Positions 33,511 to 41,535 of a DNA stretch of 64,000 nt are shown here, in pieces; the first letter of the stretch is position 1; the number at the start of each line of letters is the position of its first letter. The notes under the pieces are model-generated. The model was not told the DNA's origin. It made no database searches and worked only from the letters and a program-made list of their open reading frames with translations. The DNA is from Mycolicibacterium lacusdiani. Its GTDB lineage: Bacteria > Actinomycetota > Actinomycetes > Mycobacteriales > Mycobacteriaceae. The translations under genes were made by a program, and so were the position numbers. Location of the stretch: the NCBI RefSeq assembly GCF_021916785.1, contig NZ_JAKCFC010000005.1, positions 248,001 to 312,000 of the forward strand, written 5' to 3'.

Positions 33511-34671
33511 GTGCCACGGTCGTTTCCGACGTCTGCGCTGTCACCGCTGTCCTGGCTGGAGGACGTCGAGCGCCAGCGCCGCGCCGCCGGCCTGCGCAGG
33601 TCGCTGCGGGCACGTCCGCCGGTGGGCACCGAACTGGACCTGGCCTCCAACGACTACCTCGGTCTGGCCGCGCACCCCGCGGTGATCGACGGTGGCGTGG
33701 AGGCGCTGCGGACGTGGGGCGCCGGTTCGACGGGGTCGCGTCTGGTCACCGGCAACACCGAGTTGCACGAGGGCTTCGAGGACGCGTTGGCGGAGTTCGT
33801 CGGCGCGGAGTCTGCCCTGGTGTTCTCGTCGGGCTACACCGCCAACCTCGGTGCCGTCGTGGCGCTGTCCGGGCCCGGCTCGCTGCTGGTGTCCGACGCG
33901 TACACCCATGCCTCGCTGGTCGACGCGTGCCGACTGTCTCGCGCCAGGGTGCTGGTGACGCCGCACCGCGACGTCGACGCCGTCGACGAGGCGCTCGCCG
34001 CGCGCAGCGAGGCGCGGGCCGTCGTCCTGACCGACTCGGTCTTCAGCGCCGACGGTGCGAGGGCCCCGATGCGCAGACTGCACGACGTGTGCCGCCGACG
34101 CGGCGCGCTGCTGATCGTCGACGAGGCCCACGGTCTCGGGGTTCGTGGTGACGGCGGTCGGGGGCTGCTGCACGAGGTCGGGCTGGCCGGTGCGCCCGAC
34201 GTCGTGATGACCACGACGCTGTCCAAGGCGCTCGGCAGTCAGGGCGGCGTCGTGCTCGGGCCGAGGCCGGTGCGCGACCATCTGATCGACGCCGCCCGGC
34301 CGTTCATCTTCGACACCGGCCTGGCGCCGGCCGCCGTGGGTGCGGCGTGGGCCGCGCTGAACGTGTTGATCGCCGAACCGTGGCGCGCGGACGCCGTGCT
34401 CGCGAATGCCGGTGCCCTGGCGGAGGTTTGCGGCGTGCCCGAGACGCCGGGGTCGGCGGTGGTGTCGGTGATCCTGGGGGAGCCGGAGGTCGCGCTCGCC
34501 GCTGCCAACGGCTGCCTGGAACGGGGTCTGCGGGTGGGCTGTTTCCGGCCGCCGACCGTGCCTGTGGGCACGTCGCGTCTGCGCCTCACCGCGCGTGCGT
34601 CCCTGACCGACGACGACTTGGATCTGGCTCGCCGGGTGCTGACGGAAGTGCTGGCGGCGGCACGATCATGA
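33511..34671 (+). CDS. bioF: 8-amino-7-oxononanoate synthase
   Basis: This 386-residue PLP enzyme condenses a pimeloyl thioester with alanine to form KAPA, the step before BioA. The PLP lysine is in TTTLSKALGSQGG (Lys239). Other family marks are LASNDYLGLAAHPAV, GAGSTGSRLVTGNTELHEGFE and IVDEAHGLGVRGDGGRG. GTG 33511 is preceded by a good GGAGGGAG ribosome site at 33498-33505. A BioQ-type operator lies just upstream, so bioF and bioD probably form their own repressed unit. The stop overlaps the bioD ATG by four bases. Confidence 0.95.
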   Translation: MPRSFPTSALSPLSWLEDVERQRRAAGLRRSLRARPPVGTELDLASNDYLGLAAHPAVIDGGVEALRTWGAGSTGSRLVTGNTELHEGFEDALAEFVGAESALVFSSGYTANLGAVVALSGPGSLLVSDAYTHASLVDACRLSRARVLVTPHRDVDAVDEALAARSEARAVVLTDSVFSADGARAPMRRLHDVCRRRGALLIVDEAHGLGVRGDGGRGLLHEVGLAGAPDVVMTTTLSKALGSQGGVVLGPRPVRDHLIDAARPFIFDTGLAPAAVGAAWAALNVLIAEPWRADAVLANAGALAEVCGVPETPGSAVVSVILGEPEVALAAANGCLERGLRVGCFRPPTVPVGTSRLRLTARASLTDDDLDLARRVLTEVLAAARS

Positions 34672-35357
34672 GCGTCGTCGTCGTCACGGGAACCGACACC
34701 GGCGTTGGGAAGACGGTGGCGACCGCAGCGTTGGCGTGCGCGGCCGGCATCGCGGGCATCGACGTCGCAGTGTGCAAGCCCGTACAGACGGGATCGGGCC
34801 CGACCCTGGTCGAGGGTGACGACGACCTCGCGGAGGTCGGCAGGCTCGCAGGCATCGACCGGCTGGTTCGCGGGTGGCGTTATCCCGAGCCGCTGGCGCC
34901 CCGTGCGGCGGCGCTGCGCGCAGGCGCCGTGCTGCCCAGTCGGGCCGAGCTGGGTGACCTGATCCTGGGCTCCGATGCGCCGGATCGGCTGGTGATCGTC
35001 GAGGGGGCGGGTGGTCTGCTCGTCGAACTGTCGTCCGACCGAGCGACGCTGCGCGACCTCGCGGGCGACGTCGGCGCCCCGGTGCTCGTCGTGGCCGCCG
35101 CCGGGCTGGGGACGCTCAACCACACCGCTCTCACGGTGGAAGCCCTTGGCGTGCGCGGTGTCCCGTGTGCTGGTGTGATCGTCGGTGCGTACCCCGCCGC
35201 CCCCAACGTCGCAGAGGCGTCGAACCTCGACGCGCTGGGGGAGATCGCGCCGGTGCGGGCCGTGCTGCCCTCGGGTTCGGGCACGCTGGACCCGGCGTCG
35301 TTCGCCACTCTCAGTGCGCAGGCGTTCTCGCCGGACTGGCTGCGGAGTCTGCTGTAG
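34668..35357 (+). CDS. bioD: Dethiobiotin synthetase
   Basis: This 229-residue ATP-dependent carboxylase closes the ureido ring of dethiobiotin from DAPA and CO2. The P-loop GTDTGVGKT is at residues 8-16, CKPVQTGSG follows near 38, and VIVEGAGGLLVEL carries the conserved acidic/glycine loop. Size and motifs match BioD throughout. The ATG at 34668 overlaps the bioF stop. The stop at 35357 shares one base with the GTG of the 2H phosphoesterase gene, extending the coupled unit to a third gene. Confidence 0.95.
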   Translation: MSVVVVTGTDTGVGKTVATAALACAAGIAGIDVAVCKPVQTGSGPTLVEGDDDLAEVGRLAGIDRLVRGWRYPEPLAPRAAALRAGAVLPSRAELGDLILGSDAPDRLVIVEGAGGLLVELSSDRATLRDLAGDVGAPVLVVAAAGLGTLNHTALTVEALGVRGVPCAGVIVGAYPAAPNVAEASNLDALGEIAPVRAVLPSGSGTLDPASFATLSAQAFSPDWLRSLL

Positions 35358-35878
35358 TGGCGCACTCGATCGAGCTGATCTTCGACGACGTCACCGACGA
35401 CGCGCTGCGCAGCGACTGGACCGCGCTCGCCGAGGCGGGGCTGCCCAGTCAGGCCAACCACCGCTCACCGACCAATCGCCCGCACGTCACGCTCGCGGTG
35501 TCCGAGCGCATTGCGCCGGCCGTCGACGGGGAGCTGGCGGAGTCCGCGCGGTCGCTGCCCATGCGGTGTCGCATCGGCGCGGTCATGGTGTTCGGGCGGC
35601 GGTCGCTGACGGTGGTCAGGTTGGTGATTCCGAGCGAACCCCTGCTGCGGCTGCATCGGGACGTGCACGAGCACAGCGTCGGCCATCAGGATCCTGGGCC
35701 GTTCCCGCATGCGCTGCCTGGCCAGTGGACGCCGCACGTGACCGTGTGCCGCCGTCTGCCGCCGGGCGACCTTCCTGCCGCGCTGGAGGTGTTGGGCGCC
35801 GACGACGTGGCCGGGACGTTCTCGGCGCTACGGCGCTGGGACGGCGACGCCCGGATCGACACCGTCATCGGCGTCTGA
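35357..35878 (+). CDS. 2H phosphoesterase (2'-5' RNA ligase family)
   Basis: This 173-residue protein has the two HxT motifs of the 2H family, PHVTLAVSE at about residues 36-44 and PHVTVCRR at about 125-132, placed symmetrically as in LigT-like enzymes. It should hydrolyse cyclic phosphodiesters or ligate/cleave 2'-5' bonds; the natural substrate is unknown. The start is GTG at 35357 inside the bioD stop, so it is translated with bioF and bioD and shares their BioQ control. Its 3' end overlaps the convergent bioQ gene by 51 bases. A link to biotin metabolism is only contextual. Confidence 0.82.
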   Translation: MAHSIELIFDDVTDDALRSDWTALAEAGLPSQANHRSPTNRPHVTLAVSERIAPAVDGELAESARSLPMRCRIGAVMVFGRRSLTVVRLVIPSEPLLRLHRDVHEHSVGHQDPGPFPHALPGQWTPHVTVCRRLPPGDLPAALEVLGADDVAGTFSALRRWDGDARIDTVIGV

Positions 35879-36460
35879 CGCCTGCCGGGCGGCCATACCG
35901 TCGGTGAGCAGTCGCAGTCCGAACGTGAAGCGTGCGTTGGGGTTCGACGTGAGAACCGACTGATCCTGGGGCAGCGCGCCCGCGGCGTCCCACTGCAGCC
36001 GGGACTGCTCGTCGGCGGTGAATCCGAGGACGTAGTAGACGATCGTGCGAGCGGCGAGTTCGGCGTTGGTGGGCACGAAGCCCGCGTCACCGGCGGCCTG
36101 GACCAGTCGCTCGAGGATGCCGCGCAGGGCCCGGGACGTGCCGGACGCGAAGGTGGCCGACACCAGTTCGGCACCGTCGGTGCTCGACAGCAGTGCGTCG
36201 CGCAAGCCCGATCCGATGGCGACGATGCGCACCGCCCACGGCGCGTCGACGGGTTCGTGGCAGGTGGGTTCGAGGATGCGGTCGGCGACGGCGCCCAGCA
36301 GTTCCTGCTTGTCGGCGAAGTGCCAGTAGAGCGCTCCGGGCGTGACGCCGAGTTCGCGCGCCAGTCGTCGCATGGTCAGGTCGGCGAGGCCGTACTCGTC
36401 GAGCAGGTGAGCGGCCTTGGCGACCACCTCGGCCCGGCCGTGGCGGCGGTGCGTTTCCAC
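35828..36460 (-). CDS. bioQ: Biotin repressor, TetR family (BioQ)
   Basis: This 210-residue protein has a TetR DNA-binding domain at residues about 8-54 (VVAKAAHLLDEYGLADLTMR, then LGVTPGALYWHFADKQELLG). The remainder is a helical effector domain. Its position between bioFD and bioB, divergent from bioB with a 13-bp dyad between them, matches M. smegmatis BioQ, which represses bioFD and bioB/bioQ. Mycobacteria use this in place of a DNA-binding BirA. The start is GTG at 36460, only 10 bases from the operator, so the mRNA is probably leaderless or nearly so. Confidence 0.88.
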   Translation of the reverse strand: METHRRHGRAEVVAKAAHLLDEYGLADLTMRRLARELGVTPGALYWHFADKQELLGAVADRILEPTCHEPVDAPWAVRIVAIGSGLRDALLSSTDGAELVSATFASGTSRALRGILERLVQAAGDAGFVPTNAELAARTIVYYVLGFTADEQSRLQWDAAGALPQDQSVLTSNPNARFTFGLRLLTDGMAARQASDADDGVDPGVAVPAP

Positions 36461-36470
36461 GCCTGTATCC

Positions 36471-36483
36471 TAAACACCGTTCA
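36471..36483. promoter_or_regulatory. BioQ-type operator between bioQ and bioB
   Basis: TAAACACCGTTCA reads TGAACGGTGTTTA on the other strand and differs by one base from the site at 33479. It lies 10 bases from the bioQ start and 25 bases before the bioB start, so one repressor dimer could block both directions. Confidence 0.82.
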
Positions 36484-36508
36484 AGTCCGATGTGAGAAGG
36501 AGTGCCGG

Positions 36509-37516
36509 GTGACCGTAGCGGCGACGAATGTCCTTGACGAAGCCCGGGAGCAGGTGCTCGAACGGGGCGAGGGTCTCGATCAGGCGCAGGTGCTCGCGGT
36601 ACTGCAGCTCGACGATGACCATCTCGAGGATCTGCTCGCCCTCGCGCACGAGGTTCGGATGAAGTGGTGCGGCCCGGAGGTCGAGGTCGAGGGCATCATC
36701 AGCCTCAAAACCGGCGGCTGCCCCGAGGACTGTCACTTCTGCTCGCAGTCGGGTCTGTTCGCATCGCCCGTGCGCAGTGCGTGGCTGGACATCCCCAACC
36801 TCGTCGAGGCCGCCAAGCAGACCGCGAAGTCCGGTGCCACCGAGTTCTGCATCGTCGCCGCCGTCCGCGGACCCGACGAGCGACTGCTCGCACAGGTCGC
36901 CGCGGGCATCGAGGCCATCCGCAACGAGGTCGACATCCAGATCGCCTGCTCGCTGGGCATGCTGAACCAGGAGCAGGTCGACCGCCTCGTCGCGATGGGC
37001 GTCCACCGCTACAACCACAACTTGGAGACCGCGCGGTCGCACTTTCCGAACGTCGTCACCACGCACTCCTGGGAGGAGCGCTGGGGCACCCTCGAGATGG
37101 TTCGCGAGGCCGGCATGGAGGTCTGCTGCGGCGGCATCCTCGGCATGGGCGAGACCCTCGAGCAGCGCGCGGAATTCGCCGCGAACCTCGCCGAATTGAA
37201 CCCGCACGAGGTGCCGCTGAACTTCCTGAACCCGCGCCCGGGCACGCCGTTCGGCGACCTCGAGGTGCTGCCGGCATCGGAGGCGCTCAAGGCCGTCGCG
37301 GCGTTCCGTCTCGCGCTGCCGCGCACTATGCTGCGGTTCGCGGGTGGGCGCGAGATCACTCTCGGCGACCTCGGCGCGAAGAAGGGCATCCTCGGCGGCA
37401 TCAACGCCGTGATCGTCGGCAACTACCTGACGACGCTGGGCAGGCCCGCCGAGGCGGACCTCGAACTGCTCGACGATCTGCAGATGCCGATCAAAGCGCT
37501 CAACGCCACCATCTGA
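36509..37516 (+). CDS. bioB: Biotin synthase
   Basis: This 335-residue radical-SAM enzyme inserts sulfur into dethiobiotin to give biotin. The radical-SAM cluster motif CPEDCHFC has its cysteines at residues 71, 75 and 78. Further family segments are YNHNLETARSHFPNVVTTH, EVCCGGILGMGET and NFLNPRPGTP. The GTG at 36509 follows GAAGGAG. The BioQ operator is directly upstream. The next gene, nine bases downstream, encodes the small auxiliary protein BsaP, which mycobacterial BioB is reported to need for activity. Confidence 0.96.
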   Translation: MTVAATNVLDEAREQVLERGEGLDQAQVLAVLQLDDDHLEDLLALAHEVRMKWCGPEVEVEGIISLKTGGCPEDCHFCSQSGLFASPVRSAWLDIPNLVEAAKQTAKSGATEFCIVAAVRGPDERLLAQVAAGIEAIRNEVDIQIACSLGMLNQEQVDRLVAMGVHRYNHNLETARSHFPNVVTTHSWEERWGTLEMVREAGMEVCCGGILGMGETLEQRAEFAANLAELNPHEVPLNFLNPRPGTPFGDLEVLPASEALKAVAAFRLALPRTMLRFAGGREITLGDLGAKKGILGGINAVIVGNYLTTLGRPAEADLELLDDLQMPIKALNATI

Positions 37517-37525
37517 GCGCCTGCG

Positions 37526-37735
37526 ATGCCGCAGAAATTCAACGTCTACACCGGTCAGCCCGAGGACGGCGCGGGGTCGTCCGACATCCCGGCGGCTGCT
37601 CGGCTCGGTCTGGAGCCACCGCGGTTCTGCGCGCAGTGCGGCAGGCGCATGATCGTTCAGGTCCGCCCCGACGGGTGGTCCGCAAGGTGTTCGCGCCACG
37701 ACGCCCTCGACTCCAAGGATCTGGAGAACCGATGA
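37526..37735 (+). CDS. bsaP: Biotin synthase auxiliary protein BsaP
   Basis: This 69-residue protein has a cysteine cluster FCAQCGRR ... ARCSRHD (three Cys and one His in the C-terminal 36 residues) and the N-terminal tag KFNVYTGQPE. It corresponds to M. tuberculosis Rv1590 by position. That family has been described as a small iron-sulfur protein assisting biotin synthase; the name is from memory. It lies nine bases after bioB and overlaps the next gene by four bases (ATGA), so all three are probably co-expressed from the BioQ-controlled promoter. Confidence 0.8.
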   Translation: MPQKFNVYTGQPEDGAGSSDIPAAARLGLEPPRFCAQCGRRMIVQVRPDGWSARCSRHDALDSKDLENR

Positions 37736-38403
37736 CCAACGCCACCGAACCCGCCGTGATGCTGCCGGAGGATCCCGCGGCACCGCGCGTCACGCGTCGA
37801 CGCGCTGCGGCGACGGTGGTGCTCGGCCTGGCGCTGGCGGGCGTCGCGGTCGGCGCGTCGTGGGCGGTGCTGGCTCCTCCCGTTGCGGGAGTCGTCGGGC
37901 TGACCCGCGCCGGTGATCGCGTGCGCGGCTTCGTCGGCGATGCGGCCGATCAGTTGTTCCTCGGTGCGTTCCTGATCCCAGCCATGGTGTCGGTCGTGGC
38001 GATCGTGACCGCGGCAGCGGTGTGGCGGTGGCGTGCGCATCGCGGTCCGGTGCTGGCCGGGGCGCTGGTCGTGGGTTCGATGATCGCGGCCGCCGCGGCC
38101 GCAGGAGTCGGTGCGGCACTGGCTCATTGGCGCTACGGCGCGGTCGACGTGGCCGGTGCGCCGGTGTCGCCCGAGCATCGCGTGCACTATGTGACGGAGG
38201 CGCCCGCGGTGTTCTTCGGGCACACCCCGCTGCAGATCGCGCTGACGATCGTCTTCCCGGCGGGCTTGGCGGCGCTGGCGTATGCGCTGTGCGTGCTGTC
38301 GACGCCGCGCGACGACCTGGGTGCGTGGCCGCCGGTGGTCACTGATCCAGCACGGACAGCGGCCGACGTTCCACCCGTCGACCCAGGATCACCTTCGCGC
38401 TGA
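37732..38403 (+). CDS. DUF2567-like membrane protein
   Basis: This 223-residue protein has four hydrophobic segments: TVVLGLALAGVAVGASWAVL, FLGAFLIPAMVSVVAIVTAA, VLAGALVVGSMIAAAAAAGV and LQIALTIVFPAGLAALAYAL. About 40 residues between helices 3 and 4 are probably outside (HYVTEAPAVFFGHTP). It matches the position of M. tuberculosis Rv1591, annotated as a transmembrane protein of DUF2567. Function is unknown. It is translationally coupled to bsaP. Its last 65 bases are shared with the opposite-strand lipase gene. Confidence 0.75.
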   Translation: MTNATEPAVMLPEDPAAPRVTRRRAAATVVLGLALAGVAVGASWAVLAPPVAGVVGLTRAGDRVRGFVGDAADQLFLGAFLIPAMVSVVAIVTAAAVWRWRAHRGPVLAGALVVGSMIAAAAAAGVGAALAHWRYGAVDVAGAPVSPEHRVHYVTEAPAVFFGHTPLQIALTIVFPAGLAALAYALCVLSTPRDDLGAWPPVVTDPARTAADVPPVDPGSPSR

Positions 38404-39691
38404 TCAGGCTCAGTCGGAGCATGCCTCGGTAGGTCGAGGGGTTCAGCATGGTTGGCCATGCCGTGCGCAACCGGTGCTCCGACAGCGGCCGATCGTTGAT
38501 GCGGTCGCGCAACCACCGCAGCGCCATGGGCGCCGACAGCGGGTGCAGCAGCATGTGCTCGCTGAACATGTCGCGGTGGTAGGTCACGTGCGCGCCGCCG
38601 CGCTCGTAGGTCTCGGTCAGCCGGTCGATGTCGTCGACGGACACGATCTTGTCGTGGACGGCCTGCACGATGAGCACGGGCGGGGTCGGCGCGGTGTTGC
38701 CCAGCCGGATGCTCTCGAAGACGTGCTGCACCTCGGGTGAGTCGAGGATCTGCTGGAGCGGTTGGTCGACGAGGTCGTCCATGTCCTTGCGGATCAGCCA
38801 CAGCACGGCGTGGGCGGTGGTCATCCGGTGGACGCGATCGAGCATCTTCTTGCCGTCGGGCGTGGCGTGCTCGGCGATCACCCGGTCGAGGTCCGGGTAG
38901 ACGTGGGTGAGCGCGGCGACCACCATCGCGGGCAGGCCCGAGAAGATGCTGCCGTTGAGCCGCCGGTAGGCGCTGCCGAGGTCGGCGACGGGCGAGCCGA
39001 GCACGGCGCCCACGACGTTGAGTTCCGGTGCGTAGTCGGCGTAGACCTCCGACGCCCACGCCGTGGCGAGTCCGCCGCCGGAATAGCCCCACAGGGCGAC
39101 CGGCGCCTCGTGGGACAGCCGCAGTGACTCGGTGTTCAGCGCGGCCCGCACGCCGTCGAGGATGTGGTAGCCGGGCTCGCGTGGGGCGCCCCAGGTGCCG
39201 TCGGACCCCTCGTGGTCGGGTACCGAGACCGCCCACCCCTCGGCCAGCGCGGCGGAGATGAGGAGGAACTCGAACTGGGCAAGCGCGCCAACGGCCCTGG
39301 CGCCGCGTCGCAGCGCGTAGGACGGGAAGCACCGGCCGGCGATGGCGTCGATGGCGCACTGGTAGGACACGATCGGGCAGGGTCGGACGGTGTCCCGCTC
39401 GGTGGGCACCAGCACGGTGGTGACGGTCGAGTCCGGATTGCCGTTCATGTCGGTGGTGCGGTAGAGCAGCTGTGTTGCGGTCAGCTTCTGACGCACCACG
39501 CCCATGAAGGCCAGCGACACGTCCCGTGATCGCAGTACGGTGCCCGGCCGGGCGTGCTCGAAGCCGTCCGGTGGCTGGTAGAACGGATCACGCTCGGGCA
39601 GCAGCGGCCGCTCGTGCGGCTGAAGGTCCTGGTGAGGGACCTGGCCGATCCACTCCGCACCGGTTGCCTCGGCTGCGTTGCCAAAATCCAT
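38339..39691 (-). CDS. Secretory-lipase-family alpha/beta hydrolase
   Basis: This 450-residue protein has the nucleophile elbow WGYSGGGLATAWA near residue 208 and a late acid/histidine region (VLIVQAVHDKIVSVDDIDRL, then MFSEHMLLHPLSAPMALRWL). It belongs with the LIP family of lipases and matches M. tuberculosis Rv1592c by position. It should hydrolyse lipid esters. The N terminus has no clear signal peptide. The ATG at 39691 is used. It is convergent with the DUF2567-like gene and overlaps it by 65 bases. Confidence 0.82.
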   Translation of the reverse strand: MDFGNAAEATGAEWIGQVPHQDLQPHERPLLPERDPFYQPPDGFEHARPGTVLRSRDVSLAFMGVVRQKLTATQLLYRTTDMNGNPDSTVTTVLVPTERDTVRPCPIVSYQCAIDAIAGRCFPSYALRRGARAVGALAQFEFLLISAALAEGWAVSVPDHEGSDGTWGAPREPGYHILDGVRAALNTESLRLSHEAPVALWGYSGGGLATAWASEVYADYAPELNVVGAVLGSPVADLGSAYRRLNGSIFSGLPAMVVAALTHVYPDLDRVIAEHATPDGKKMLDRVHRMTTAHAVLWLIRKDMDDLVDQPLQQILDSPEVQHVFESIRLGNTAPTPPVLIVQAVHDKIVSVDDIDRLTETYERGGAHVTYHRDMFSEHMLLHPLSAPMALRWLRDRINDRPLSEHRLRTAWPTMLNPSTYRGMLRLSLISAKVILGRRVERRPLSVLDQ

Positions 39692-39725
39692 CCGGCCAGT
39701 CTCTCACGGATCCCTTAAAGACGGG

Positions 39726-40439
39726 TCAGGCGCCGACGCCGGGTGGCCGCAGCGCGGCGAACTCGTCCGTCACGCGGTAACGCGATTCGGTGAAGCGGTA
39801 GAGGGCGGCAGGCCTGCCTCCGCTGCGTCCGGACTTGGCGGTGGTGCCGGTGGGGGTGATGACTCCGCGCCGGACCAGGACTCGTTGCAGATTGGTGGCA
39901 TCCACCTGGTAGCCCAGCGCGGCGCCGTAGACGTCGCGCAGGGTTGACAGCACGAATTCTCTTGGCGCCAGGGCGAATCCAACGTTGGTATAGGACAGCT
40001 TCGCGATGAGTCGGGTATGGGCGTTGGTGATCATGGTCTGGTGGTCGAATGCCAGTGGGGGCAGGGCGTCGACCGGATGCCAGCGCGTGTCGGACGGCAG
40101 TTCCGGCGTGGCGGGGGAGGGCACCAGGCCGAGGAAGGTCGAGGCGATCACCCGCGAGCCGAACACCGCATGCGGGACGCGACCGGGGTCGCTGAACACG
40201 GCGAGTTGTTCCAGGTGGGCGATCTCCTGCAGGTCGACCTTCTCGGCCAGTTGCCTGCGCACCGACGTGAACATGTCCTCGTCGTCGCGCAGCTGGCCAC
40301 CGGGCAGCGCCCAGGCGCCGCGCTGAGGCTCCATGGCGCGTTCCCACAGCAGCACGGTGAGCTGGGGATTTCGCGTGTCGAGCTGGCGCACCTGAAACAC
40401 GACGGCGAGGACTTCGTGCGAAGTGCTAACATGAGCCAT
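39726..40439 (-). CDS. nrtR: NrtR-type transcriptional repressor of NAD biosynthesis
   Basis: This 237-residue protein has an N-terminal Nudix-like domain (residues about 8-150) and a C-terminal winged helix (about 155-225). The Nudix box region GGQLRDDEDMFTSVRRQLAEKVDL is degenerate: the REUXEE part reads RQLAEK, so hydrolysis is unlikely and the domain probably senses ADP-ribose-type ligands. The winged helix includes YQVDATNLQRVLVRRGVITP and SGGRPAALYRF. It diverges from nadA with a perfect inverted repeat immediately before its ATG. M. smegmatis NrtR is reported to repress nadA-nadB-nadC in this arrangement. A start at 40451 is possible but would overlap the operator. Confidence 0.85.
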   Translation of the reverse strand: MAHVSTSHEVLAVVFQVRQLDTRNPQLTVLLWERAMEPQRGAWALPGGQLRDDEDMFTSVRRQLAEKVDLQEIAHLEQLAVFSDPGRVPHAVFGSRVIASTFLGLVPSPATPELPSDTRWHPVDALPPLAFDHQTMITNAHTRLIAKLSYTNVGFALAPREFVLSTLRDVYGAALGYQVDATNLQRVLVRRGVITPTGTTAKSGRSGGRPAALYRFTESRYRVTDEFAALRPPGVGA

Positions 40440-40462
40440 GTTTTCGATCATAAGTCGAAAAC
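40440..40462. promoter_or_regulatory. NrtR-type operator before nadA
   Basis: GTTTTCGA (40440-40447) and TCGAAAAC (40455-40462) form a perfect 8-bp inverted repeat around a 7-base spacer. It touches the nrtR start codon on one side and ends 23 bases before the nadA ATG on the other, so one bound repressor could control both genes. Confidence 0.75.
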
Positions 40463-40485
40463 CTCTTGAGTCAAAGGAGACAACC

Positions 40486-41535
40486 ATGACGGTTCTCGAC
40501 CTCGCGGCAGGTTCACGGGGCGGCTGGGCCGCACGGATCACCAACGGACCCGCCGGCTACGGCGGCGTCGTCGCCGACGAGGAGTGGGCAGGCGAGATCC
40601 GCCGCCGCGTCGAGGAGCGCAACGCGACACTGCTCGCGCACAACTATCAGCTGCCCGCCATCCAGGACATCGCCGACCACGTGGGCGACTCGCTGGCGCT
40701 GTCGCGCATCGCGGCCGAGGCGTCGGAGGACACCATCGTGTTCTGCGGTGTGCACTTCATGGCGGAGACCGCCAAGATCCTCAGTCCCGACAAGACGGTG
40801 CTGATCCCCGACCAGCGGGCCGGTTGCTCACTGGCCGACTCGATCACCGCCGACGATTTGCGGGCTTGGAAGGACGAGTATCCCGACGCCGTCGTCGTCT
40901 CGTACGTGAACACCACCGCGGCGGTCAAGGCGCTCACCGACGTGTGCTGCACCTCGTCGAACGCCGTCGAGGTGGTCGCCTCCATTCCCGAGGACCGCGA
41001 CGTGCTGTTCTGCCCCGACCAGTTCCTCGGTGCGCACGTCCGCCGCGTGACCGGCCGCAAGAACCTGCACGTCTGGGCCGGTGAGTGCCACGTGCACGCG
41101 GGCATCAACGGCGAGGAGCTGGCGTCTCAGGCGCGCAGCCACCCCGACGCCGAGCTGTTCGTCCACCCCGAGTGCGGGTGTGCGACGTCCGCGCTCTACC
41201 TCGCGGGCGAGGGCGCGGTGCCCGACGACCGGGTCAAGATCCTGTCGACCGGCGGCATGCTCGACGCCGCCCGGGAGACGCGTGCCCGGCAGGTGCTGGT
41301 GGCCACCGAGGTCGGCATGCTGCACCAGTTGCGCCGTGCCGCACCCGATGTCGAGTTCCTCGCCGTCAACGACCGTGCGTCGTGCGGGTACATGAAGATG
41401 ATCACGCCCGCAGCGCTGCTGCGCTGCTTGATCGAGGGCGCCGACGAGGTTCACGTCGACCTGGATGTCGCAGCCGCGGCTCGACGCAGCGTGCAGCGCA
41501 TGATCCAGATCGGGCAGCCCGGCGGCGGAGAATGA
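40486..41535 (+). CDS. nadA: Quinolinate synthase
   Basis: This 349-residue [4Fe-4S] enzyme condenses iminoaspartate with dihydroxyacetone phosphate to quinolinate. Family marks are LLAHNYQLPAIQDIADHVGD, VFCGVHFMAETAKIL, and the three cluster cysteines in VCCTSSNAVE, HPECGC and NDRASCGYMKM. The ATG at 40486 follows AAAGGAGACAACC, a strong ribosome site. It is the first gene of nadABC under the divergent operator. The stop overlaps nadB by four bases. Confidence 0.95.
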   Translation: MTVLDLAAGSRGGWAARITNGPAGYGGVVADEEWAGEIRRRVEERNATLLAHNYQLPAIQDIADHVGDSLALSRIAAEASEDTIVFCGVHFMAETAKILSPDKTVLIPDQRAGCSLADSITADDLRAWKDEYPDAVVVSYVNTTAAVKALTDVCCTSSNAVEVVASIPEDRDVLFCPDQFLGAHVRRVTGRKNLHVWAGECHVHAGINGEELASQARSHPDAELFVHPECGCATSALYLAGEGAVPDDRVKILSTGGMLDAARETRARQVLVATEVGMLHQLRRAAPDVEFLAVNDRASCGYMKMITPAALLRCLIEGADEVHVDLDVAAAARRSVQRMIQIGQPGGGE

